Below are positions 1-6,414 of a stretch of 7,949 nt of DNA, piece after piece. How positions within the stretch are numbered: position 1 is the stretch's first letter; every line of letters starts with the position of its first letter. The notes beneath the pieces are model-generated. The model was given only the letters and a program-made list of their open reading frames with translations, was not told the DNA's origin and made no database searches. Source of the stretch: MESE01 sp036675035 (GTDB taxonomy: Bacteria > Pseudomonadota > Gammaproteobacteria > Burkholderiales > Burkholderiaceae_D). The position numbers and the translations under genes are program-made. The stretch is from contig JAKFFO010000046.1 in NCBI GenBank assembly GCA_036675035.1, positions 1-7,949 on the forward strand, given 5' to 3'.

Positions 1-1686
1 CATTTTTCGCCCGAGACATCGGTATTCGATGCGGTCGCAGCAGGGCTGGGCGAGATGCAAAATCTGCTTGCCGAGTATGACGCGCTGACCACCCAGTTTG
101 GCGGCGATAACGACGATGCAGTGATGGAACGCATGCACGCAATCCAGGTCAAGCTGGACGCGGCAGACGCGTGGAACCTGAATAACCGCGTCGAGACCAC
201 GCTGGATCGTTTGAATCTGGACAAAGACGCGTTGATGGGAACACTATCCGGCGGAACCCAGAAGCGGGTCGCACTGGCCTGCGCTCTGGTCAGCGCGCCC
301 GATGTGTTGTTGCTCGATGAGCCTACTAACCATCTCGACTTCAAATCGATCATGTGGCTCGAAGGCCTGCTGCGCGATTACAAGGGCAGCGTGCTTTTCA
401 TTACCCATGACCGGCGCTTCCTGGACAATGTGGCGACACGGATTATCGAACTGGATCGGGGGCGTCTGTTGTCCTTCCCGGGGAATTTCACTGCCTATCA
501 AGTCCGCAAAGCCGAGCAACTTGAAGTCGAAGAAGTCGAAAATGCGAAATTCGATAAATTTCTTGCGCAAGAAGAAGTGTGGATACGCAAAGGCGTGCAA
601 GCGCGCCGGACTCGTGACGAAGGCCGGGTCAGGCGGCTGGAAGCATTGCGGCAGACGCGTAGCGCAAGGCGTGAGCAGCAGGGGCAGGTAAAGCTGGACG
701 TGTCTTCCGGTGAACGCTCCGGCAAGATTGTTGCCGAGCTATCCGATGTGAATAAGGACTACGGCAGTAAAGTGATTGTGCGTGATTTCAGCGCGACCAT
801 TCTGCGTGGTGACAAGGTGGGCTTGATCGGTCCGAACGGCGCCGGCAAGACGACTTTGCTCAAACTGATTCTGGGGGAAGAGCAGCCGGATCGGGGAGCG
901 GTTCGCCAGGGAACGAAATTGCAGGTCGCCTATTTTGACCAGATGCGTGCACAACTCAATGAAGAGGCCAGTCTCGCCGATACGATTGCGCCAGGTAGCG
1001 ATTGGGTTGAGATCAATGGGCAACGCAAACATGTGATGACCTATCTCAATGATTTTTTGTTTGCGCCCGAGCGCGCCCGCTCGCCGGTCAAATCACTATC
1101 GGGCGGTGAACGAAATCGCTTGCTGCTGGCACGCTTGTTTGCAAAGCCGGCGAATGTGCTGGTTCTTGACGAACCGACCAATGACCTCGATATCGATACG
1201 CTCGAATTGCTGGAAGAATTACTGGAAGATTATGAGGGCACGGTGTTTTTGGTCAGCCATGATCGGACATTCCTGGACAATGTCGTCACTCAAGTGATCG
1301 TTGCCGAAGGAGATGGACAATGGCGCGAATACATTGGCGGCTACAGTGATTGGGAGCGCATGCGTCCTGCGCCTCAATCCGCATCCGGCAAGGGCGCGGC
1401 AAGAAACGAGTCCAAACCTTCGAGCAAGGAGCCGGAGTCCAAGCCGTTGCCCAAACAAAAAAAACTCAGTTACAAGGATCAGCGCGATCTGGATGAGTTG
1501 CCTTTGCTGATTGCGCAACTGGAGCAGGAACAGAAAGCATTGTCCGAACGACTGGCGGATCCTGCGTTGTACCAGCAGCGCCCGGACGAAGCGCAACGCC
1601 TCAATGATCGGTTTGCGGAAATCGACCGGCAGCTATTGGCGAACCTTGAGAAATGGGAAACCATCGAAGCACGGTCAAAAGGCTAG
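1..1686 (+). CDS. uup: ABC-F family ATPase Uup (5' end outside window)
   Basis: Soluble tandem-ATPase protein of the ABC-F family, without membrane segments. Uup proteins are linked to ribosome function or assembly and, in E. coli, to precise transposon excision. The frame is open from base 1, so the first internal ATG (base 55) is not the true start; 561 residues are visible. Numbering from base 1: NBD1 signature LSGGTQKR at 82-89, Walker B VLLLDEPTNHLD at 102-113 and switch His in THD at 135-137. A charged inter-domain linker runs at about 163-228. NBD2 has Walker A GPNGAGKTT at 277-285, signature LSGGERNR at 366-373, Walker B with DEPTNDLD ending at 397, and SHD at 419-421. A Lys/Glu-rich segment leads to the C-terminal coiled-coil domain (about 483-561) that separates Uup from EttA-like paralogues. 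Compared with E. coli Uup (about 635 residues), roughly 75 N-terminal residues with the NBD1 Walker A are missing. All visible ATPase motifs are intact. It converges on the SirB1-family gene across 82 bases in which I see no good terminator. Confidence 0.93.
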   Translation, partial: HFSPETSVFDAVAAGLGEMQNLLAEYDALTTQFGGDNDDAVMERMHAIQVKLDAADAWNLNNRVETTLDRLNLDKDALMGTLSGGTQKRVALACALVSAPDVLLLDEPTNHLDFKSIMWLEGLLRDYKGSVLFITHDRRFLDNVATRIIELDRGRLLSFPGNFTAYQVRKAEQLEVEEVENAKFDKFLAQEEVWIRKGVQARRTRDEGRVRRLEALRQTRSARREQQGQVKLDVSSGERSGKIVAELSDVNKDYGSKVIVRDFSATILRGDKVGLIGPNGAGKTTLLKLILGEEQPDRGAVRQGTKLQVAYFDQMRAQLNEEASLADTIAPGSDWVEINGQRKHVMTYLNDFLFAPERARSPVKSLSGGERNRLLLARLFAKPANVLVLDEPTNDLDIDTLELLEELLEDYEGTVFLVSHDRTFLDNVVTQVIVAEGDGQWREYIGGYSDWERMRPAPQSASGKGAARNESKPSSKEPESKPLPKQKKLSYKDQRDLDELPLLIAQLEQEQKALSERLADPALYQQRPDEAQRLNDRFAEIDRQLLANLEKWETIEARSKG

Positions 1687-1768
1687 AACAGGCCGGAGGC
1701 TTCCGTAATATTTGCGCCGGCATGCCATTTATCGACCTTGCACTTGCCGTAGTCGGAGCTTTTGAAAT

Positions 1769-2620
1769 TCAGTTCAGCCGTTTGCAGGCATCGCGCAGGT
1801 CCGCCAGTTTGCTTCGGATCGCGTCCGCATCCGTCGCGTAAGGACGTTCAGCCAGATAGGCTTCCAGGTCCTGCAAGGCAGCCTGGGGGCATTCCAGATG
1901 CGCATATGCCAGGCCACGGTCGCGGCGCTCGGTGATTTCGTCCGGAAGAAGAATCACCAGTCGTTGCTGCACTTCCAATATTCGCTGCCACTGCGGATGC
2001 TCGGAAAACAGCGCCTTCAGGTTGCGTAACATTCGCGCCAGAATTTCGCGTGGATGTGCATCCTGAAGATAGGTCGCAAGCGACATGTCGGCATGATAGT
2101 GCTGGTGCATGAAATAAGGTTCCAGACGTTCTTCCAGCTCTTCTCGAGACAGGCTGGTACCGTTGAACGGATCCAGAATGATATCTCCGGATTGCACTGA
2201 CAGTTTCATCAGAAAATGTCCTGGAAAGGAGATTCCTTTTATGTCCAGTCCAATCTGTTGTCCGAGCTCCATATAGACCACAGCGAGCGAAATCGGAATA
2301 CCCCGCCGTGTCGTGATGACATGATGCAAATAGCTATTGTCGGGGTCGTAATAATCATTGAGGTTTCCGGCGAAACCAAGCTCTTGATAGAAGAAATGAT
2401 TCAGCATACGCAGCTTTTGCACATGCGACGCATCAGCCGGCAGGCGCCGCTGCAGCTTTGCCGCGAGCATGTCGATCTCAATTTGCTGCGCCGTCAGGTC
2501 AAGATCAGGATCGCTATCCTGCGCGATGGCCAATGCCGCTTCGAACAGAGGAATTGATTCATCCTGTTGCACCAGCGAGGCAAAGTAATCGAGGGATTTC
2601 ATCATCATACGATCCATCAT
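1769..2620 (-). CDS. sirB1: SirB1-family protein (transglutaminase-like fold plus TPR)
   Basis: Cytoplasmic protein of the SirB1/YchA family, whose biochemical role is not settled. The N-terminal two thirds is a transglutaminase-like core (about residues 30-170) with the family stretch DYYDPDNSYLHHV (89-101), RRGIPISLAVVY (105-116), PGHFLMKL (133-140) and LDPFNG (149-154). The C-terminal part (about 198-262) looks like TPR helices, with RRDRGLAYAHLECPQAALQD matching the end of E. coli YchA as I recall it. At the position of the transglutaminase catalytic Cys there is Ser111, while His135 and Asp150 remain; Ser also occurs there in E. coli YchA, so this is a family trait. The start is uncertain: ATG codons lie at 2620, 2617, 2608, 2605 and 2602 in frame, none with a strong ribosome binding site, and homologues begin near MKSLDYF, favouring 2602-2608. 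It lies 63 bases downstream of murJ on the same strand, with no terminator seen between them, so co-transcription is likely. No signal peptide or membrane segment is visible. Confidence 0.88.
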   Translation of the reverse strand: MMDRMMMKSLDYFASLVQQDESIPLFEAALAIAQDSDPDLDLTAQQIEIDMLAAKLQRRLPADASHVQKLRMLNHFFYQELGFAGNLNDYYDPDNSYLHHVITTRRGIPISLAVVYMELGQQIGLDIKGISFPGHFLMKLSVQSGDIILDPFNGTSLSREELEERLEPYFMHQHYHADMSLATYLQDAHPREILARMLRNLKALFSEHPQWQRILEVQQRLVILLPDEITERRDRGLAYAHLECPQAALQDLEAYLAERPYATDADAIRSKLADLRDACKRLN

Positions 2621-2683
2621 ATATGCAGGATCGCGCTAAATAAAGAGGAAGATCATTGACCATGCAGTCGCAGTTGATGCCAA

Positions 2684-4234
2684 TCAGACTGAAATACGTT
2701 TGAAATCCCCGAAGCGAAACCCCATTGCAAGCAGGGCGCCGAAATAGGTAATGCCGCATGCCGCCATGACAAGCGCCAGCGCACCAATTCGCTGAAACGG
2801 GCTGGATTGCAGTCCGATCCAATCGAAGTATCCTGCAGTCGATAACGCTACCCCTGCCATCAGAAAGAGGGCTCCCGCCAGCCTGATAAAGAACATGGGC
2901 CAGCCGCTCTTTGCAATATAAATGCCGCGCGTGCGCAAGCCCCAGTACAGGAATCCGGCATTCAGGCATGCGCCCACGCCGATCGACAAAGCCAGGCCGG
3001 CATGCTTGATCCATGGAACAAATATCAGATTCATCAATTGGGTAACGATCAATACGCCGATCGCAATCTTCACGGGCGTTCTGATGTCCTGCCGTGCATA
3101 GAAACCGGGGGCAAGGATTTTAATCAGCACAAACCCGATTAGTCCGACGCCATATGCGATCAATGCGCGACCGGTCATTGCAACCGAATGCGCATCGAAT
3201 TTTCCATAATGGAACAGCACTGTGGTAACCGGTTCGGACAGGGTCGCAAGCGCCACGGCAAACGGCAAGGCAAGCAGAAACGTCAAGCGCAAACCCCAAT
3301 CGAGCAATGCGGAATATTCCGTTTTGTCGCCGGTCGAGTGGGCTTTGGAAAGACTAGGCAGCAGAATCGTACCTAGCGCAACCCCCAGTAATCCGATCGG
3401 CAATTCCATTAAGCGATCGGCATACGAGAGCCATGAAACACTGCCATTCTCCAGATGAGAGGCGATATTGGTGTTGATGATCAAGCTGATCTGGGCAACC
3501 GATACGCCAAAAGTGGCGGGAGCCATTTGCTTCAATACCCGGCGTGCACCGGCATTGCTCATCGCAGAGCGCAAGTTGAAGGAAATACGCGGCAGCATGC
3601 CGATTTTTACCAGCGACGGAACCTGGATTGCCATTTGCAGTATTCCGCCGACTACAACGGCAATCGCCAATGCATAAATCGGCTGCTCCAGTCGCGGCGC
3701 CAGAAACAGCGATGCAACGATGAAAGAAATATTGAGCAATACAGGTGTAAAAGCGGGAATCTTGAATTGACGCCAGGTGTTCAGTATTCCGCCGGCCAAA
3801 GCGACAAATGCCATGAATCCAATATAGGGAAACATGATGCGCGTCATCGTCACGGATATATCGAATGCGCCGGGATCGGACTTCAGACCCGTCGCGACGA
3901 CATAAACAATTATTGGCGCCGCGGCAATGCCGACCATACAAGTCAACAGCAATGCCCAGGCCAGCATCGTGGCGACGTGATCGACAAGTTCCTTGGTATC
4001 GGCATCGCCTTTTTTATTTTTGTACTCTGCAAGAATAGGAACAAACGCTTGAGAGAATGCGCCTTCCGCAAACATTCTCCGCAATAGATTGGGGATGCGA
4101 AATGCAATGAAAAATGCATCTGTATAAGCCGACGCACCGAAGGCTCTTGCAATCAGGAACTCGCGGAGCAGGCCGGTCACGCGGGACAGCATCGTCATTC
4201 CGGAGACGGTGGCAAGTGTTTTGTGCAAGTTCAT
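2684..4234 (-). CDS. murJ: Lipid II flippase MurJ (MviN family)
   Basis: Inner-membrane protein of the MOP exporter superfamily. It moves the peptidoglycan precursor lipid II to the periplasmic face of the membrane. The 516 residues match the usual length (E. coli 511) and the chain is hydrophobic throughout, consistent with 14 membrane segments, for example about 88-114, 132-150, 161-180 and 185-205. The N-terminus (SGMTMLSRVTGLLRE, TDAFFIAFRIPNLLRRMFAEG, FSQAFVPI) is the family signature. Residues equivalent to those needed in E. coli MurJ are present: Arg18, Arg24, Asp39 and Arg52, with Arg274 in YADRLMELP the likely counterpart of Arg270. The start at 4234 agrees with E. coli, where the same MNL start is followed by SRV at the same distance. 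No Shine-Dalgarno sequence precedes the ATG; instead a TATAAT lies 8 bases upstream. It is divergent from rpsT and followed by the SirB1-family gene. Intact and expected to be essential. Confidence 0.96.
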   Translation of the reverse strand: MNLHKTLATVSGMTMLSRVTGLLREFLIARAFGASAYTDAFFIAFRIPNLLRRMFAEGAFSQAFVPILAEYKNKKGDADTKELVDHVATMLAWALLLTCMVGIAAAPIIVYVVATGLKSDPGAFDISVTMTRIMFPYIGFMAFVALAGGILNTWRQFKIPAFTPVLLNISFIVASLFLAPRLEQPIYALAIAVVVGGILQMAIQVPSLVKIGMLPRISFNLRSAMSNAGARRVLKQMAPATFGVSVAQISLIINTNIASHLENGSVSWLSYADRLMELPIGLLGVALGTILLPSLSKAHSTGDKTEYSALLDWGLRLTFLLALPFAVALATLSEPVTTVLFHYGKFDAHSVAMTGRALIAYGVGLIGFVLIKILAPGFYARQDIRTPVKIAIGVLIVTQLMNLIFVPWIKHAGLALSIGVGACLNAGFLYWGLRTRGIYIAKSGWPMFFIRLAGALFLMAGVALSTAGYFDWIGLQSSPFQRIGALALVMAACGITYFGALLAMGFRFGDFKRISV

Positions 4235-4242
4235 GGAGCGGG

Positions 4243-4248
4243 ATTATA
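4243..4248 (-). promoter_or_regulatory. Candidate -10 box of murJ, near-leaderless
   Basis: Read on the minus strand this is a perfect TATAAT, followed after 8 bases (CCCGCTCC) by the murJ ATG. Transcription usually starts about 7 bases past a -10 box, which would place the mRNA 5' end within one or two bases of the start codon. That fits the lack of any Shine-Dalgarno sequence. Against it, no good -35 match or extended -10 TG is present at normal spacing, so the match may be chance. Confidence 0.35.
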
Positions 4249-4423
4249 TCTGTTCAAGTACAGGTAATAGAGAACCAGCCTTATTGCGTCCACCAACTAT
4301 AAAAAAATTACCTTTATGAAACTATGGTGTAAATTTTGCCATTCATGTCGGAGGCGGTAGTCGGAGATCCAATATGTTCTATGAAAAATTCTTGGATAAT
4401 CAACATGGAAGCGTTGACGAGAT

Positions 4424-4452
4424 TTGCGGGTTAATGAAAAAGCCGTTATAAT
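4424..4452 (+). promoter_or_regulatory. Probable sigma-70 promoter of rpsT
   Basis: A -35-like TTGCGG (4424-4429) and a perfect -10 TATAAT (4447-4452) are separated by 17 bases. The predicted transcription start is near 4459, giving an untranslated leader of about 70 bases before the S20 start codon. The -35 is only half matched. A better TTGACG at 4414-4419 is 27 bases from the -10, too far to pair with it. Confidence 0.6.
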
Positions 4453-4520
4453 CCGAGGCTTTACAGAATTCTGTCTCGCAATATTCAACAAGTTATTGCG
4501 GACGCACACTGACTACGTTT

Positions 4521-4526
4521 AGGAAA
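4521..4526 (+). promoter_or_regulatory. rpsT ribosome binding site
   Basis: AGGAAA lies just ahead of the S20 start codon, with the AGGA core 6 bases from the ATG at 4531. It supports this start. S20 is known in E. coli to repress its own translation through the leader of its mRNA; I see no specific leader structure here that proves the same. Confidence 0.75.
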
Positions 4527-4530
4527 TTTC

Positions 4531-4794
4531 ATGGCAAATACCGCACAAGCACGCAAACGCGCTCGGCAAGCAGTCAAACAAAACGCACATAACTCGAGCC
4601 AGCGTTCTGCATTGCGTACTGCAATCAAGTCTGTTCGCAAAGCGATCGAAAGCGGCGACAAAGCGGCGGCAACCTTGGTATTTCAATCTTCGATTTCCAC
4701 TCTGGATCGAATCGCCGACAAGAAAATCATCCACAAGAACAAGGCTGCTCGTCACAAGAGCCGCCTGGCTGCTGCCCTGAAGGCGCTTGCCTGA
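4531..4794 (+). CDS. rpsT: 30S ribosomal protein S20
   Basis: Small basic protein that binds 16S rRNA and is part of the 30S subunit. The 87 residues match the normal S20 length (E. coli 87). The start MANTAQARKRARQ, the middle LRTAIKSVRKAIESGDK, and the end IADKKIIHKNKAARHKSRL followed by AALKALA are typical of S20. The protein is rich in Lys, Arg and Ala and should form long helices. It is a single-gene transcription unit: a good promoter and ribosome binding site stand upstream and a strong hairpin terminator stands about 50 bases downstream. It is divergent from murJ and convergent with the DUF192 gene. Confidence 0.98.
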   Translation: MANTAQARKRARQAVKQNAHNSSQRSALRTAIKSVRKAIESGDKAAATLVFQSSISTLDRIADKKIIHKNKAARHKSRLAAALKALA

Positions 4795-4844
4795 TTAATT
4801 CGAATTTCTGATTGCCCCGAAGCGCAGACTAGAGAAGTCAGATT

Positions 4845-4881
4845 AAAAACCCCGCATGACGTTCGTCATGCGGGGTTTTTT
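4845..4881 (+). terminator. Strong intrinsic terminator of rpsT, likely bidirectional
   Basis: A perfect 16-base-pair inverted repeat, including the flanking A/T tracts, encloses a GTTC loop (4861-4864). The GC-rich core is CCCCGCATGAC (4850-4860) against GTCATGCGGGG (4865-4875), followed by six T on the plus strand. Five A precede it, so the minus-strand transcript from the DUF192 gene would also meet a stem followed by U residues. It lies between two convergent genes, which fits use in both directions. Confidence 0.92.
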
Positions 4882-4972
4882 ATTGTCTGGCATAAAACTG
4901 TTTTGCTGTGACGGATTTTTTATCCAGCCGGCTTCAAGTGGAAATGCCATGTTTATCAGGCACACGCCCCGA

Positions 4973-5422
4973 TTACCTAACGACGGGAAGTCCGCGGATT
5001 GAACTGCCTGGCTTGATATTTTTCTTCTTGAACCAGCCCTGATTCATCTCCAGCGCATAGCGAACCGGTTTTTTTGCGCAGTGAGATTCGGTGCTCTGCG
5101 GCTTCATATCCTCAATATTCACAATACTGCCACTTTCATCGATAAAGGCGACCGATAGGGGCAGCGGGGTATTCTTCATCCACATGCAAACTCTGGCCGG
5201 CGCGTCAAATACAAATACCATACCTTCATTCGGCCCCATTTTTTCTCGGAACATCAAACCTCGTTGGCGATCTCTGTCGTTTGCCACGATCTCGGCTTGA
5301 ATGACGTGCATGCCTGCGGTGAGCGGGATAACCGGGAATTTTTGCTGTGCCGATGCGGGAAGGGCCGCGAATGCCAGAATTACAGCAATAAGCGGTGTGC
5401 GCCAACGATATGTTCTATTCAT
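4973..5422 (-). CDS. Exported DUF192 family protein
   Basis: Small periplasmic (or secreted) protein of the DUF192 family; its function is unknown. Residues 1-25 form a clear signal peptide: basic start MNRTYRWR, hydrophobic core LIAVILAFAAL and an ASA site before Gln26. The mature part carries the family pattern: DRQRGLMFREKMGPNEGMVF (51-70), VCMWMKNTPLPLSVAFID (78-95) and the stretch INIEDM-like VNIEDMKPQS (101-110). The end is SIRGLPV. The 149 residues suit the family. The start at 5422 is chosen because it gives the signal peptide directly; no Shine-Dalgarno sequence is evident before it. It lies downstream of rluE on the same strand after a 197-base gap, and converges on rpsT. The start codon overlaps the stop of an unrecognised upstream reading frame in an ATGA arrangement. 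Confidence 0.9.
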   Translation of the reverse strand: MNRTYRWRTPLIAVILAFAALPASAQQKFPVIPLTAGMHVIQAEIVANDRDRQRGLMFREKMGPNEGMVFVFDAPARVCMWMKNTPLPLSVAFIDESGSIVNIEDMKPQSTESHCAKKPVRYALEMNQGWFKKKNIKPGSSIRGLPVVR

Positions 5423-5476
5423 GGTTCAATATTTGAAACGAGAGTAAGGCAGTCGGACATGGAATCAGTGTAAACG

Positions 5477-5510
5477 AAAAAGGGGCGCGGCTTGCCTGTC
5501 GCTTGCCGCG
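5477..5510 (-). terminator. Weak candidate terminator downstream of rluE
   Basis: On the minus strand CGCGGC (5510-5505) pairs with GCCGCG (5491-5486) around a 13-base loop, then CCCC and five T follow. The position, about 110 bases after the rluE stop, suits a terminator separating rluE from the DUF192 gene. The long loop and the 4-base gap before the T run make it a weak example. Confidence 0.35.
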
Positions 5511-5619
5511 AGAATCCGCTATCGGCACCGGCACGCATCGCTTTTCCAGTCCATGTGCAACGGAAATCGCCGTTGTTTAACCGGGTCGACTGCGACGCAT
5601 GCATGCTCGGTCAAATGGA

Positions 5620-6189
5620 TCATTTACGTTGTGGATCAAGTTCATGCGGGGAGACGTCGCGCCATTCGCCTGGCCATAGAGGATGCGTTTCCAAGGTAAA
5701 CGGGCCGATCGCGACACGAACCAGGCGCAGGGTCGGCAGACCGACCGCGGCGGTCATGCGCCGTACCTGGCGGTTCTTTCCTTCTGTCAAAGTGATCGCC
5801 AGCCAACTGGTTGGCGTATCGGCGCGGTAGCGGATTGGTGGTTTCCGTGGCCATAGCCATTCCGGCGCGTGTATCTCTTTTGCCTGGCAAGGCGCGGTTA
5901 CGAAGTCGCCCAGGTTCAATGGATCGCGCAATCGATTCAGAGTCGCGGCGCCTGGCGCGCCTTCTACCTGAACCAGGTAGGTTTTCGACTGTTTACGGTA
6001 AGGGTGGCTGATGTCGTGCTGCAGTTGTCCATCATCGGTCAGCAGCACAAGCCCCTCGCTGTCGGCATCCAGCCGTCCGGCTGGATAGATATCCGGAATA
6101 GCCAAATAGCTGGCCAAGGTATCGCGCACGGGATGCGGCGAAAATTGGCACATTACCCCGAAAGGCTTGTTGAACAATATTAGACGCAT
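5620..6189 (-). CDS. rluE: 23S rRNA pseudouridine synthase RluE
   Basis: Cytoplasmic enzyme of the RsuA/RluB/E/F family. In E. coli, RluE converts U2457 of 23S rRNA to pseudouridine. The catalytic motif GRLDADSEGLVLLT lies at 38-51 with Asp41 as the expected catalytic residue. The RluE-like stretch EWLWPRKPPIR (110-120) and PTSWLAITLTEGKNRQVRRM (126-145) agree closely with E. coli RluE as I recall it, as do GLPTLRLVRVAIG (150-162) and GEWRDV (174-179). This sets it apart from RluB and RluF. There is no N-terminal S4 domain; the 189-residue chain begins directly with the catalytic part (MRLILFNKPFGV). Upstream of the ATG the ribosome binding site is poor. It is divergent from icd, the same pairing as in E. 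coli, although the two products have no known shared pathway. Confidence 0.93.
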   Translation of the reverse strand: MRLILFNKPFGVMCQFSPHPVRDTLASYLAIPDIYPAGRLDADSEGLVLLTDDGQLQHDISHPYRKQSKTYLVQVEGAPGAATLNRLRDPLNLGDFVTAPCQAKEIHAPEWLWPRKPPIRYRADTPTSWLAITLTEGKNRQVRRMTAAVGLPTLRLVRVAIGPFTLETHPLWPGEWRDVSPHELDPQRK

Positions 6190-6277
6190 GTCCGTAATGG
6201 AGATTTTCTGTTTTGCCGAAGCAGTATTTCGCGATCCGGGATTGTACTGTTTTCGGCAGTCCTAGTATTGCAACACT

Positions 6278-6307
6278 ATGGCATAGAGTAAAATTCTAGT
6301 GCATAAT
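6278..6307 (+). promoter_or_regulatory. Candidate icd promoter
   Basis: ATGGCA (6278-6283, four of six -35 consensus bases) and CATAAT (6302-6307, five of six -10 bases) are separated by 18 bases. The predicted start is near 6314, leaving a leader of about 100 bases. An alternative is TTGCAA (6268-6273) with TAAAAT (6289-6294), but its 15-base spacing is short. The choice between them is a guess; that a promoter for icd lies in this interval is safer. Confidence 0.35.
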
Positions 6308-6324
6308 ACGAAATGTACTCCTAT

Positions 6325-6338
6325 GTCTTATATAAGAC
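6325..6338. promoter_or_regulatory. Perfect 14-base palindrome, candidate operator of icd
   Basis: GTCTTATATAAGAC is its own reverse complement. It sits 76 bases before the icd start and, if the promoter above is right, about 12-25 bases after the transcription start, where a bound repressor would block polymerase. A further partial copy of the half-site, AGTCT, follows at 6348-6352 and is an inverted repeat of AGACT at 6335-6339. Short perfect palindromes of this kind are common operators, for instance of GntR-type regulators. The regulator is not identified. Confidence 0.5.
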
Positions 6339-6404
6339 TGCCGGTTTAGTCTGACCGAATTCGCATCATACGATCTACAATCCGCTTTATCCCGCCCTAA
6401 CTCC

Positions 6405-6408
6405 GGAG
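6405..6408 (+). promoter_or_regulatory. icd ribosome binding site
   Basis: GGAG is placed 6 bases before the ATG at 6415 and supports that start. It forms half of an 8-base palindrome CTCCGGAG (6401-6408). Confidence 0.7.
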
Positions 6409-6414
6409 ACGACG

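Larger units (their letters stand above)
4235..4530. other. murJ-rpsT divergent intergenic region
   Basis: This AT-rich interval of 296 bases separates the divergent murJ and rpsT genes. It holds the rpsT promoter and ribosome binding site and a TATAAT close to the murJ start on the minus strand. GTCGGAG occurs twice, at 4347-4353 and 4360-4366. The second copy lies 7 bases before an ATG at 4374 that opens a 25-codon frame ending at 4451 (MFYEKFLDNQ...LMKKPL). I recognise no homologue of that peptide and do not call it a gene. No tRNA, repeat array or mobile-element end is visible. Confidence 0.6.

Noticed and set aside
55..57. ATG at 55 as the start of uup
   Set aside because: The frame is open to base 1 and the preceding codons (HFSPETSVFDAVAAGLGE) read as Uup sequence, so the gene begins outside the window.
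1687..1768. Possible terminator between convergent uup and the SirB1-family gene
   Set aside because: Only a four-base-pair stem (CGGA/TCCG) without a T run was found.
1653..1841. A 62-codon plus-strand frame across the uup 3' end and the convergent gene
   Set aside because: It overlaps both real genes, has no ribosome binding site and no recognisable content.
2621..2683. Imperfect inverted repeat between murJ and the SirB1-family gene
   Set aside because: Pairing is short and interrupted and no T run follows, so it does not support a terminator.
2559..3014. A 151-codon minus-strand frame spanning the murJ end and the SirB1-family start
   Set aside because: It overlaps two well-supported genes in a different frame and its sequence resembles no protein I know.
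3354..4087. Long open frames overlapping murJ in other frames (a 195-codon minus frame and a 210-codon plus frame)
   Set aside because: Both are shadows of murJ, rich in His, Cys, Arg and Gln in an unnatural way and without family motifs.
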